This document shows positions 11,264-20,255 of a DNA stretch of 64,000 bases, piece after piece (position 1 is the first letter of the stretch; every line of letters starts with the position of its first letter). The translations under genes and the position numbers were made by a program. The stretch comes from Stenotrophomonas sp. SAU14A_NAIMI4_8 (GTDB lineage: Bacteria > Pseudomonadota > Gammaproteobacteria > Xanthomonadales > Xanthomonadaceae): NCBI RefSeq assembly GCF_003086695.1, contig NZ_CP025999.1, positions 484,820 to 548,819 on the forward strand. Direction: 5' to 3'. The notes under the pieces are model-generated. The model saw only the letters and a list, made by a program, of their open reading frames with translations. It did no database searches and had not been told where the DNA came from.

Positions 11264-13375
11264 ATGGCGGCAAAGCCGAATGCGTTCGGGGATGTGCGAG
11301 GAGAAAATGACCACAAAGCGCTCGATGAGTCATTTTATGAATGGCAAGACTATCGAACTCTGTTTGAGAGCGTCGATAGGTTCATCGTAGTGGGGCGACG
11401 TGGCACGGGAAAGAGTGCAATTACCTACCGTCTCAGCAAAGTATGGTCTGATCGAAAGACGCCAGTGATAAAAATTGCTCCTGTTGAAGAGCAAATGATT
11501 GGGCTTCGGCCATTAGCGAAAATGTTTGGCGCCAATTTGTCAAAAATGAGGGCTGGGATCAAGATCGCATGGAAGTATACGATCTTAATGGAAATCGCCT
11601 CAATGCTATTGAGCGACTATAAGCTTAAAAAATATATTGAATCCAATAGAGAACTTGCGGACAAAGTCACAAACTGGCGCAGTCGCGGGTTGTCGCCAGT
11701 TGATCGGCTCCGATCTGTCCTGAAGGTCTTTAAGGCTGAGGTTGAAGGGGAGGATGAGCGTATTGCGGAGCTTCCGGCTTTTCTCTCAGTCGAGAGACTG
11801 ACAAGCGAAATATCAGAAATTGTATCTGAATCAGGACAGGAATATGTGTTGCTTGTAGATCGGCTTGATGAGGGCTACGAGCCAGACATTACCGGCACAA
11901 GCATCATTGATGGAATTCTGTATGGGACTGACGAAATTAGGTCATCCCTAGCAGGGCATTTTAGGGCGATTGTGTTCATTCGCGACAACATGCTTCGAGC
12001 GATTGAGGCCGAAGATAAAGACTTTACAAGAAATCTTGAGTCCCAAGTTCTTAGGCTTCACTGGGATCCTCAGGAGCTCTTCTACATGGTGGCAAAGAGA
12101 ATTAGATATGTCTTCGGCATATCCAAAGAGAGCGATGTAAAGGTATGGAATGCCATCACGGCAAACGAGCTCCATGGCCGCGAGGGTTTTAGGAGATGTC
12201 TGAGGCTGACTCTCTACCGTCCTCGGGATGTTATTGCGCTCTTGAATACGGCCTTCTACCAGGCGCAACGGCAGGAACGGACCACTTTGATTGAGGCAGA
12301 TTTTGACGAGTCTGCAAAAAGCATATCTGTGACTCGCTTCAATGATCTTGGGAAAGAGTATGAGGCTGTGTTTCCTGGTCTAAGAGCATTGGTCTCCTCA
12401 TTCTCTAGTGGAGACGCCAAGCTGAGGCTTACTGAGGTTCAAGAAAAGATTTCTAACGTCATGGCGAGCCCTGGCCTAACCGCTGCCGAGTCGCAACACT
12501 TTACGATACTAGGAAGCGCGCAAGAGGTCCTTAAAGCACTTTATGGTATCGGGTTCATCGGCGTTTTTGACAAGCAAATTGCAAGCTTTGTTTATTCACA
12601 CGACGGTAAGAGATTTGAAAAATCGCTTGTGGACGAAGATGTTCTAATGATTCATCCGTGCTACTGGCCGGCACTCAACATAAGTGGCTTTGAGCTGACC
12701 CAGGGTGAGGCGGAGGAAATATATGATGAATACGAGATTGCGATCGAATCCCAGAGTGGTGAGCAGAGAAAACGTATTCTCGGGCAATTGATGTCTGAGC
12801 TTAATGGCATTCCCGATGGGGTTGCTGGAGCATCTCAATTCGAAGTCTGGTGCAAGAAGGCGGTCGAGATCGCGTTTTCAAAGCAACTCTCCAATATCCA
12901 GCTGAGGCCCAATGCTAACGCCTCCCAGAGGCGCGACATAGTGGCTACAAATCAAGGTGGCGGCATTTGGAGTCGGGTGCTTAATGATTACAAGACCAGG
13001 CAGGTGATATTTGAGGTTAAGAATTATGCAAAAATTGGGGTTGATGAGTTTAGGCAGGTTTACGGGTATCTTGGTCGCGAGTATGGAGAGCTTGCGTTCA
13101 TAATTTGCCGGGATGCTGAGTTTGGGCTTCGCAAAGGGGCGGAGTTGGAGGCTTTTAGGGAGTTCTATAATAAGGGTAAGTTGATCATAAAATTCCCTGC
13201 CCAGCAGCTCGTGACCATTCTTTCGAAGCTGAGAAGTCCGGAAAAAGTGGACGCTGGTGATCTGGCGGTCGAACGGCTGCTCGACACCTATGTCCGAATG
13301 TACGCATCTGGTCAAACTGACGTGCCTAGTTCGAAAGGCACACGGAGGAAAAGGAGGAGTCGGGTTGAGGTCTAA
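11264..13375 (+). CDS. P-loop ATPase fused to a PD-(D/E)XK nuclease-like domain; candidate defence gene
   Basis: 703 residues. Near the N-terminus is a Walker A motif GRRGTGKS (residues 44-51) and later a Walker B LLVDRLDEG (196-204); the YRPRDVIALL stretch near 318-327 resembles ATPases of the Sll1717 type. The C-terminal part has a restriction-endonuclease-like pattern: D558 in QRRDIVATN, then E584-x-K586 in VIFEVKNYAK. It could act on its own or with the adjacent McrBC genes. The ATG at 11264 follows AGGGAG by 7 bases. Codon use and GC content are clearly lower than in aceE, suggesting transfer. Function in defence is inferred from domains and location, not known. Confidence 0.75.
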   Translation: MAAKPNAFGDVRGENDHKALDESFYEWQDYRTLFESVDRFIVVGRRGTGKSAITYRLSKVWSDRKTPVIKIAPVEEQMIGLRPLAKMFGANLSKMRAGIKIAWKYTILMEIASMLLSDYKLKKYIESNRELADKVTNWRSRGLSPVDRLRSVLKVFKAEVEGEDERIAELPAFLSVERLTSEISEIVSESGQEYVLLVDRLDEGYEPDITGTSIIDGILYGTDEIRSSLAGHFRAIVFIRDNMLRAIEAEDKDFTRNLESQVLRLHWDPQELFYMVAKRIRYVFGISKESDVKVWNAITANELHGREGFRRCLRLTLYRPRDVIALLNTAFYQAQRQERTTLIEADFDESAKSISVTRFNDLGKEYEAVFPGLRALVSSFSSGDAKLRLTEVQEKISNVMASPGLTAAESQHFTILGSAQEVLKALYGIGFIGVFDKQIASFVYSHDGKRFEKSLVDEDVLMIHPCYWPALNISGFELTQGEAEEIYDEYEIAIESQSGEQRKRILGQLMSELNGIPDGVAGASQFEVWCKKAVEIAFSKQLSNIQLRPNANASQRRDIVATNQGGGIWSRVLNDYKTRQVIFEVKNYAKIGVDEFRQVYGYLGREYGELAFIICRDAEFGLRKGAELEAFREFYNKGKLIIKFPAQQLVTILSKLRSPEKVDAGDLAVERLLDTYVRMYASGQTDVPSSKGTRRKRRSRVEV

Positions 13376-13906
13376 GGAATGCCGCAGACCTGGCGGACCG
13401 AAAGTGTCAGCCCTCGCCGCTATCCGGCAAGGGCGACTGATCATGCGCGAGCCCGAATCTCTAGAATGTCCGTGACGCGAGCCTACTGCACGTCACTGAA
13501 CCGCCGCCCATTCTGCTCGCAGACGTCCTACAGTCTGACTATCAGGTGTTCCAGGTGCTGCGCTTGCCGTCCTGGACCGAACGATCGGCCTGCACTGGGA
13601 CTAGATCGAGCCGACGACAGGTAGCAGGCACTGTCTGCCTGCCCTTGATGAACTCAGGGGCGGGCGCGCTCTTTTGCCTGATGGGCCATGGCTTGAACTC
13701 TGACTCCGTCATTTCGCTCAACGCACTCTCGTTCCAGGAGATCTACGCTTTTTTAGGTGTCCGCTGGGGCTATCACACGGCCTTGGAGGCCGACTGCGTC
13801 GATTCAGGACAGTAGAGATCATTGATGAGCTATATGGCCTTCCGATACTGTTGTCGCAATTGGCCTCCTTTCTGCAAGGCCATCGGACAGCGGCTAGGAG
13901 CCTCCT
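13376..13906. other. Intergenic region between the ATPase-nuclease gene and mcrB
   Basis: About 530 bp without a gene I can support. One frame stays open from about 13465 to the stop at 13815 and reads partly like a protein (VTEPPPILLADVLQSDYQVF at 13492-13551), but it has no clear start or ribosome binding site, so a gene remnant is possible. The last 10 bp supply GGAG for mcrB. Confidence 0.5.
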
Positions 13907-15931
13907 ATGACAGATCAATTGCCAGGCCAAGAATCCCAGAACCTTAGGGCCAAGCTTGGCACGATTCTTCGCACGTACCAGCATGCGCGGTCTGAGGTCA
14001 GTTTTGGGGGAGAGAATGAGGTCGCAGATGTCTTTCGGGAGCTGAAAGAGGGAGTCGAGCGGCTTGCCATTGTTGCCGGTAACGAGCATCTAAAAGTGGT
14101 GGCGAGCTACGGCAAGGGCAACTGGGCAACAATCCCCTGGCTGTCGATCCTTGATCGAAGAGAAACCACCACAACGCAGCGTGGGGTCTACGTCGTCTAT
14201 CTGTTCAGCGAGGCAGGGGACGGGGTCTACCTCACTCTCGCCCAAGGAGTAACTGAGTTCGAGTCACTTCATCGGAAGGAAGCCGTTCGAAAGCTCAATG
14301 ACCGTGCAGATGGGATAAGGGCTCTAATCCCCAGTCTCGCCGACGCGGGCTTCGATCTCTCTTCGGGCATAGATCTTCGTTCGAGTGGCAGCAAGGCGCG
14401 CATGTATGAAGCGTCCACGATCGCGTTCAAATACTACGGCGTGGACGAACTTCCCTCCGACCAATCGCTGATCGTCGATCTCGAAGCAGCTCTTCAGGCT
14501 TACGGTGCAGTTGTCGATGCTCACAGCGATCGGGTGGCGCCACGACTCGATCGCCGCATTGCGCTCGTGGGAACATGGCAGACAATTTCTCGGGACTACG
14601 GCTCTGTGCTAGAAGGCATAGACAGCAATGGCGGATGGGCTAGCGGCTGGACATTCAGGCTCCGAGAAGGCGTCCGCGACGAGCTGTCAAGCGGCTTCAC
14701 GCTCTACATCAATGGAGGCAAACGTCAGATCGTTGCTAAGGCCCGCGTGGGGATGCTCCGCTGCGCGCCGTCTGCGGACGGGATCGCCAATCCATGGCCT
14801 TCGCTACCGGGAACATACGATGAAGGAAACCGATTCAACGATAGCGCCAATGGCGCTTACAAGACATGGTTCAAGCTCGAGGCCATCGAGTTCATCACCC
14901 CCTTCCCGGTTGAAGAGTTGGAACTGCTAGACGGATTCTCCACCCCCAACAGCGTGGTGAATCAGAACGCATTTGGTTACGTGTACGAGCGTATCAAAGA
15001 CTCATGGCTCGGCGACGATGAAAGCCAGGATGCTGCTCGCGTGGAGGCGTCAAGCGCTCCCGTCGAGCTCGAGGTCGATCTAGACATGTCCTGGTTGGCG
15101 GCTGAGACGCTCCTCGCCGAAGGTGAGCTCAGCAGCATGATCGATTGTCTGCGTGGGAGTCAGCCGCAATTGATTCTGGCTGGTCCACCCGGTACCAGCA
15201 AGACCTGGGTAGCCCAGAAGTTAGCAACCTATCTAACTAGGGCTCGCAAGGGCGCGGTGCGATTGGTTCAGTTCCATCCCAGCTATACGTATGAGGCCTT
15301 CATCGAAGGTTTGCGCCCAGTTGCAGGCCCTTCAGGCGTTTCGTTCGACGTGAAGGCAGGCGTGGTGCTGCAGATAGTAAGTGACATGCGTAAGGCCGGA
15401 CATCTCAACGATCCAGACCATCCCTACGTCATCATCATGGATGAGGCAAATCGAGCAAATCTCCCGAGGGTAATGGGGGAGCTTCTGTATCTTCTTGAGT
15501 ATCGGGATCAGGCAATCAGTCTGCAGCTGTCCAAGGAGTTCAAGCTGCCGTCCAATCTGATGTTCATCGCAACGATGAACACCGCCGATCGCAGCATTCG
15601 TTCCATAGATGCGGCGATGCGGCGCCGTTTTGAAATCTTCGAGCTCGCACCTGATGCTGATGTGTTGGAACGCTACTTCAACTCCAGAGCTCTTCCGTCG
15701 GAAGCCGTAGTTGAAGGGCTGTCCAGGCTCAATGATCATCTCACTAGGGACCTGGACCGGCACCACACCATCGGCCACTCCTTCTTCATGCGCAATGACA
15801 TGTCCCCGAAAGTTCTACGGGAGGTCTGGAAGCGAAAGCTTTTGCCGCTCATTGAGGAGTACTACTACGATCAGCCGGACGGTATCGGCGCCCTGAGCGT
15901 GAACCAGTTATGGCCAGACTATGCTGACTGA
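13907..15931 (+). CDS. mcrB: McrB-type AAA+ GTPase of a modification-dependent restriction system
   Basis: 674 residues. Residues about 10-180 match the MrcB-like N-terminal domain (KGNWATIPWLSILD, GVYVVYLF), a putative modified-DNA recognition region, followed by a beta-rich middle part that may be EVE-like. The AAA+ motor has Walker A GPPGTSKT (426-433), Walker B VIIMDEAN (508-515) and the McrB GTPase signature MNTADRS (557-563). McrB hexamers translocate DNA and activate the McrC nuclease. A Ser replaces the usual Gly in the middle of the P-loop (GTSKT rather than GxGKT). mcrC overlaps by 11 bp, indicating coupled translation. Confidence 0.9.
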   Translation: MTDQLPGQESQNLRAKLGTILRTYQHARSEVSFGGENEVADVFRELKEGVERLAIVAGNEHLKVVASYGKGNWATIPWLSILDRRETTTTQRGVYVVYLFSEAGDGVYLTLAQGVTEFESLHRKEAVRKLNDRADGIRALIPSLADAGFDLSSGIDLRSSGSKARMYEASTIAFKYYGVDELPSDQSLIVDLEAALQAYGAVVDAHSDRVAPRLDRRIALVGTWQTISRDYGSVLEGIDSNGGWASGWTFRLREGVRDELSSGFTLYINGGKRQIVAKARVGMLRCAPSADGIANPWPSLPGTYDEGNRFNDSANGAYKTWFKLEAIEFITPFPVEELELLDGFSTPNSVVNQNAFGYVYERIKDSWLGDDESQDAARVEASSAPVELEVDLDMSWLAAETLLAEGELSSMIDCLRGSQPQLILAGPPGTSKTWVAQKLATYLTRARKGAVRLVQFHPSYTYEAFIEGLRPVAGPSGVSFDVKAGVVLQIVSDMRKAGHLNDPDHPYVIIMDEANRANLPRVMGELLYLLEYRDQAISLQLSKEFKLPSNLMFIATMNTADRSIRSIDAAMRRRFEIFELAPDADVLERYFNSRALPSEAVVEGLSRLNDHLTRDLDRHHTIGHSFFMRNDMSPKVLREVWKRKLLPLIEEYYYDQPDGIGALSVNQLWPDYAD

Positions 15932-17156
15932 AGTCGTTCTTGAAGAGAATCGAGAAAGTGCCGTCCGCTTGTCAGATCAGCAAGTCCAGGCGCTAGAGGA
16001 TATTGGTCGTCGGATGGCCGGGCGCCTCAGTTGGTGGGGTTCAAAGTCCAAAGCGGTTGCCGACGGTAGCGCTAACGCTGATGAACAAGCATCAGTGGTT
16101 AGCGTTGGATATCGCCCTAATGGCATGCACATCTTGAAATTTAGGAACGTGGTCGGTGTGGTCCGCTTGGGAGACCTCCAGCTGCAGGTTGCCCCTAAGA
16201 TCCCGCTGACCCACTTCTGTCACCTAATGGGAAAATCTGAGGTGGCGCCGAGAGTGGACGGGTCGCCAGCTCGCGTCGGGAGCTCGCAAGACTTGCGCGA
16301 ACTAGTCTGTCGATGGTTGCTTGCGGAAGCAGAGCGCGTCCTGCGGCTTGGATTGCATCGGGACTACAGCGAGTACGAGGAGGAGTTAGCTGAGGTGAGG
16401 GGCTCCGTGCAGCCGGTCCCCACCGTTCTGGCGAACCTCTCTGGTCGAGTGGCGGTTCATTGCACATATTCAGAGCTAGACGAAGACGCGGCGATCAACC
16501 GCCTGATGAAAGCGAGCTGTGCTGCGATTGCTTCGGACCCCAGCATCGATGCGGACGAGAGGCGGCGCGCCCGCCGCCTCGTACTGTCGATGGGGCCTGT
16601 GGGTGTGTTGCGTGAATCCGACTGGCAATTTCAGGCGACCCGTCTGCACGCGCGCTATTCAAAGGCGCTGCCGCTTGCGAAGCTAGTTTTGGCTTCGAGA
16701 GGAGCCTCCATGGAAGCCGGCAATTTCTCGGGGACTTGCTTCCTGATTCCAACGCCAGGCATAGTGGAGAGCGGACTGCGCAACATTCTTGCAAATGCGT
16801 TGTCGCCCATCGATGTAATGAAGCGTGGGCTCCGTTTGGCAGAGGGAGGGATCACGCTAAATCCCGACCTCGTCGTGGATGGAAGTCGCATCGTGGGAGA
16901 CGTCAAATACAAGTTTTTCGGTGGGGACTGGGACCGTGCGAGCTTCAATCAGATCGTTGCATTCGCATCTGGCTTTGAGGCAGAAAGAGGATTCGTCGTG
17001 GGCTTCAGGCGCCGGGAGGATGGCTTGGTCCCTTTGCCGGCCGCAGTCGGCAAGATTCGGGTGAGAAAGTTTGCGTGGGTGGCGTCGCCTGAGACAGATC
17101 CTTTTCTGAGTGAAAGGGTGCTAGCTGAAGAAGTTCGAAACTGGATCGGCATGTAA
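15921..17156 (+). CDS. mcrC: McrC-type PD-(D/E)XK nuclease subunit
   Basis: 411 residues. Family marks are the N-terminal LQLQVAPKIP strand, AEVRGSV, the YSELDEDAAINRLMK segment and the C-terminal nuclease motif NPDLVVDG...VGDVKYK with D316 and D327-x-K329 as the expected metal-binding residues. It cuts modified DNA when driven by McrB. The ATG lies inside the end of mcrB. The pair is of the type that recognises modified cytosine or other bases; the actual modification read cannot be told from sequence. Confidence 0.9.
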   Translation: MLTEVVLEENRESAVRLSDQQVQALEDIGRRMAGRLSWWGSKSKAVADGSANADEQASVVSVGYRPNGMHILKFRNVVGVVRLGDLQLQVAPKIPLTHFCHLMGKSEVAPRVDGSPARVGSSQDLRELVCRWLLAEAERVLRLGLHRDYSEYEEELAEVRGSVQPVPTVLANLSGRVAVHCTYSELDEDAAINRLMKASCAAIASDPSIDADERRRARRLVLSMGPVGVLRESDWQFQATRLHARYSKALPLAKLVLASRGASMEAGNFSGTCFLIPTPGIVESGLRNILANALSPIDVMKRGLRLAEGGITLNPDLVVDGSRIVGDVKYKFFGGDWDRASFNQIVAFASGFEAERGFVVGFRRREDGLVPLPAAVGKIRVRKFAWVASPETDPFLSERVLAEEVRNWIGM

Positions 17157-17203
17157 GCCCTGGTACTAAGGCGCGATGGCCTTTGAGGCTGGTCTCCCAC
17201 GTG

Positions 17204-17644
17204 CTAGCGCCACCGGTCCCAATCCGGGCGCGTCCGCACCCGCCACTGCTGCTGCAAATCCCCCAGATCCGGAGCCCGCTCCCCCGCATCCCCAACAACC
17301 ATCACCACCAGTTGCAGTGATGAGTTGTCCACCAGCATCACCGGCTGCCCGTTGGTGTGCAGCACGAAGTACCGCTCGCTCCCATCCCCCGAGCCCACCT
17401 CCAACCGGACGCCACCCCGCGCCTGCGCAAACGCCTCAGCCTCTTGCCGCATGACCCCGAAGGAGTAATCCGACAGCCTGCGGTAGGCCTTCACCTCCAG
17501 CGTCGCTTGGGGAAGGAGGTAGTCCGAGAACACCAGGCCCATCACCATCAGCGTGCTGGTTACAACCACGGGCGGCACCCTCATGGGTCGCGCTGCGGCA
17601 CCAGAGCCGCAGCGCACCAGACCCACAGCGCAGGCACTAGCCAC
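17204..17644 (-). CDS. Hypothetical protein with N-terminal membrane segment
   Basis: 146 residues from a GTG start that overlaps the stop of the upstream 122-residue gene by 8 bp, which suggests translational coupling. An ATG at 17584 (MRVPPVVVTST) gives a 126-residue alternative beginning with a membrane anchor or signal sequence. The rest is soluble, with EVGSGDGSERYFVLHTNG and LVDNSSLQLVVMV. I do not recognise a family. It is transcribed toward the end of mcrC. Confidence 0.55.
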   Translation of the reverse strand: MASACAVGLVRCGSGAAARPMRVPPVVVTSTLMVMGLVFSDYLLPQATLEVKAYRRLSDYSFGVMRQEAEAFAQARGGVRLEVGSGDGSERYFVLHTNGQPVMLVDNSSLQLVVMVVGDAGERAPDLGDLQQQWRVRTRPDWDRWR

Positions 17645-18005
17645 GTACCTGCAGGCAAGCGCTGGCTTGCGCCGTCAGCGCCACGCACGCCAGCATCAGC
17701 CCCTCCATCGTGCGGTCGCCCAGGTGCTGCGCGGGCTCTCCGTTCTGTCGCGCGCGCTCTCCGGCCAACAGCATCTCCTGCACCACGCGCAGGCCTGCCA
17801 GGGCGCAGTCGGCGTCGGCCAGGGCAATGCGGCGGCCTAGCGCGGCCGAGCGCTCCGGCCAGGGCTGGCCATCGGCAGCGGCGCCGCTTTGGATGCGCCG
17901 CAACGTGGTGAGGAAGGCAGTAGGGTCTGAACCGCTGTCCAATTCGGGCTCGGCATTGGCCGGGTCGGTGGCAGCGTGCAGGGGGCGGAATTCCGATGCG
18001 TTCAT
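17637..18005 (-). CDS. Small hypothetical protein behind a structured leader (DUF6124-like)
   Basis: 122 residues, acidic N-terminus and a helical C-terminal half (ADADCALAGLRVVQEMLLAGER, LGDRTMEGLMLACVAL). The arrangement of two amphipathic helices ending in small residues resembles small DUF6124-type proteins of pseudomonads; this is a tentative family call. GGAG lies 8 bases before the ATG. The reading frame remains open for about 350 bp upstream, through a strongly structured leader that I treat as untranslated. The downstream gene overlaps its stop codon. Confidence 0.6.
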   Translation of the reverse strand: MNASEFRPLHAATDPANAEPELDSGSDPTAFLTTLRRIQSGAAADGQPWPERSAALGRRIALADADCALAGLRVVQEMLLAGERARQNGEPAQHLGDRTMEGLMLACVALTAQASACLQVRG

Positions 18006-18029
18006 GGCAGTGCTCCGTACAGGACAGAC

Positions 18030-18260
18030 GGCAGCGCCACCCCGAAGGGAGGCGGACGGTACGTGGCTCGAAAACCGGTCAATAGCCAAGCCGGCGGGCC
18101 CGAAGGCCCCCACGCACCGCCCGCCATGGAACGCGAACGGATTGCCAGCCGGCGCCACGCAAAGGTGACGCCGGCTGACAAGCGTAAACACACCGGCTAT
18201 TGAACGGGTTTTCGACGCCCGTGCCACCCTTCTCGGTGGCACGCAAAGGTGTACCCGCAC
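18030..18260 (-). ncRNA. Candidate structured 5' leader RNA of the 122-residue gene
   Basis: Read on the minus strand, the leader holds nested inverted repeats. There is a hairpin CGTGCCACC/GGTGGCACG (18220-18243), a long-range pairing between the arm at 18195-18219 and the arm at 18065-18087 (GGCTATTGA..CGG..TTTTCGA repeated in inverse), and inside it CAGCCGGCG/CGCCGGCTG (18146-18177). The motif CACCTTTGCGTG occurs twice, once just 5' of the first hairpin stem and once in the loop of the internal hairpin. Exact pairings were found by eye. A regulatory or ribosomal-control role is inferred. Confidence 0.5.
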
Positions 18261-18488
18261 AGAAGCCCAATGCCAAGAAACCGCAGCCAAGAAGGCCGAC
18301 AGTTCTGATGCTTCCAGCATTGTGGCACGGCAGAAAATCCGCGAAACCCGTTGCAGCACAGTGGTTGCGGCGAAAGTTAAGCTGCCGCCGCTATGTCGAA
18401 CGCGGAGCGCACTTCTCGCAGCAGCAGGTGCTTAATTGCGACACACCCTCATCCAGCGCCCGCTATAAAAACAGGCCAATTGCGTCAC

Positions 18489-18713
18489 CTACTTAACAAT
18501 GACCCCCAATCCAGGGCGTGGCCAGAGCGCATCGTCGCGCCCCAGGTCGTAGTCACTGCCGAACGCCAACGCCGCCTCACGCGGCGGCAAATCTGCGTAG
18601 CAGTCCAGCAGGGAGGCATCCATGCCAGCATCCTGGTGGTCGATGGCGAACAGGTAGAGAAGCTCGGCATCGAAGGCGGCCAGCCAAGTGGGATCGATCG
18701 GAGTCATGGTCAT
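18489..18713 (-). CDS. Small acidic hypothetical protein
   Basis: 74 residues from MTMTPIDPTWL (an ATG two codons later at 18707 is equally possible). Composition is protein-like and acidic, with AAFDAELLYLFAIDHQDAG and LPPREAALAFGSDYDL. No signal peptide, membrane segment or recognised domain, and no strong ribosome binding site. The stop codon abuts a 15-bp motif (18474-18488) that recurs at 24026 and 41713. Confidence 0.5.
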   Translation of the reverse strand: MTMTPIDPTWLAAFDAELLYLFAIDHQDAGMDASLLDCYADLPPREAALAFGSDYDLGRDDALWPRPGLGVIVK

Positions 18714-18854
18714 CGTCGAAGAGGCGGGCCGCCAGCTTCGGTGAGGCCCGTCTCGTGGGCCAGGACTGGGCTCGTCTAGCCCCGTTACGCTCAATTGCGG
18801 AACCCCAACCGATCGGCGATGCTTCACGCAAGACAGGGAGGATGGGGGATTTCC

Positions 18855-19457
18855 ATGGAAGGCATCGTCAACAAATTGGTCGATGTTGCTGGCGACCAGT
18901 TTCTGGTTCCCGTCGCCCTTTGCGCGGTGTTGGTATTAATCTTCAAATGGCTGTCAGGCCTGAATCATCAGCGTACTTCGGCCCGGAAGGACTTCCTTGA
19001 ATTATTCCGTGAGGAGAGTGCCAAGGATGACCTCTGGCTATCCGTTGCCATCAGGCACCACTGCGGCGCCTATCTGCCGGTCTCCGTCATCCGTAAGTTG
19101 TGTGCGCTAGATCAACCCGCACGCGCCATCGTGGACGTTGCCAACGCTTGGGACCTTGTTGAGACTGATGACGCTACCGGCGAGATTCGCTGGCGCCGGA
19201 AATGGTTCGGTAATCCCAAGACCAGGAACATCATTGCCGTAGCGCTTATGGTCGGCTACGGCGTGGCCGCCATGGTGGCCCTCCTGCTTGGCTACATCCT
19301 CGTCATAGGCAAGGTGACCGCCAGCGTTTCTTTTGGCTATTGGCTTTGGGTGATTATTGGCGTTGCCGTGGCATGGCGGTGCCTTTCTCAATCGGATCTC
19401 CTGCTCAACGGCGGCAAGAGCTTGGAGCGGTGGCTGGGGATGAAGTCGCATTCCTAG
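18855..19457 (+). CDS. Hypothetical membrane protein
   Basis: 200 residues. One membrane segment lies at about residues 16-33 and two more at about 127-150 and 156-175; between the first and second is a soluble region containing ARKDFLELFREESAKDDLWL and a helical HHCGAYLPVSVIRKL. The ATG at 18855 follows GGGGGAT. The loop between segments 1 and 2 would be cytoplasmic or periplasmic depending on topology. No family recognised. Confidence 0.6.
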   Translation: MEGIVNKLVDVAGDQFLVPVALCAVLVLIFKWLSGLNHQRTSARKDFLELFREESAKDDLWLSVAIRHHCGAYLPVSVIRKLCALDQPARAIVDVANAWDLVETDDATGEIRWRRKWFGNPKTRNIIAVALMVGYGVAAMVALLLGYILVIGKVTASVSFGYWLWVIIGVAVAWRCLSQSDLLLNGGKSLERWLGMKSHS

Positions 19458-19568
19458 CGTGGGTAGGTGTGCAAATGGTGTTCTGCGCGGCCTATCCCGT
19501 ACTCCGCTTGATTGCCTGTGGTTCTTGCAGGGATCGCAATTCGGCCCAGGGAAATTCAGGGGATCAAC

Positions 19569-20231
19569 ATGATGGACCATCTGTTCAACCAATCTGCATT
19601 GCTCCGGCAAGCAATGCTCGCAACCGTCGACTATCCACTGGCTGACAACGGCGTGAGGTTCCGGACTTCACTGGACGCGACGGTGTTGAGTCTGGAGCAT
19701 GCAGAGGCGGTTCGCATGCTTATGGAGGCAGGGCTTGAGTCATCCGCGGCTGCAATGCTGCGCTGTCAGTTCGAGGCATTCGTCCGCGGCGTTTGGCTGC
19801 GTCACTGTGCATCCGACGATCAAGTAAAGCTACTGTCATCGTCGCCAAAGGAGGATGAGGGCAGGGCACTTCCGATGCTGAGCAAGATGATTGATTCGCT
19901 TGCCCAAGTCCCCGACATGGCCAACCTTGTTCCACTGCTGGAGGAACTGAAGAAGCATGCGTGGGCTGCGCTGAACTCATTCATTCACGCCGGTGTGCAT
20001 GCGGTTGGCCGAAGCCGCGCAGGTTTCCCATTGGAGTTGGCCGTGAACGTCGTGCGTTACAGCAACAATCTCCTGATGATGGCAGGACAGCACATGGCCA
20101 TCCTCACCGGGGTGCCCGGCCTGCAGGGCGAGGTTCGCAGGCTCAGCGATGTGTATGCCGACTGCCTGTTGCTGGATGAAGGGCGTCGCCGAGCTCCCGA
20201 AGCTGCAGCGTCGACGCCCCCGTCCTCCTGA
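19569..20231 (+). CDS. Hypothetical protein, DUF6988-like
   Basis: 220 residues, soluble and almost entirely alpha-helical. The segment EHAEAVRMLMEAGLESSAAAMLRCQFEAFVRGVWL is characteristic of a family of unknown function seen in proteobacterial accessory regions (DUF6988, tentative; quoted here as 19735-19805 region in part). An AGGGG ribosome binding site precedes two adjacent ATGs at 19569 and 19572. Convergent with the large effector gene whose stop is 25 bp downstream. Confidence 0.6.
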   Translation: MMDHLFNQSALLRQAMLATVDYPLADNGVRFRTSLDATVLSLEHAEAVRMLMEAGLESSAAAMLRCQFEAFVRGVWLRHCASDDQVKLLSSSPKEDEGRALPMLSKMIDSLAQVPDMANLVPLLEELKKHAWAALNSFIHAGVHAVGRSRAGFPLELAVNVVRYSNNLLMMAGQHMAILTGVPGLQGEVRRLSDVYADCLLLDEGRRRAPEAAASTPPSS

Positions 20232-20255
20232 ACCTTCGTGGGTAGCTGGTGTCGA

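Noticed and set aside
17637..18359. Extended 240-codon version of the 122-residue gene
   Set aside because: The upstream part overlaps nested inverted repeats and lacks a ribosome binding site; a good GGAG precedes the internal ATG. The possibility of translation is noted in the leader finding.
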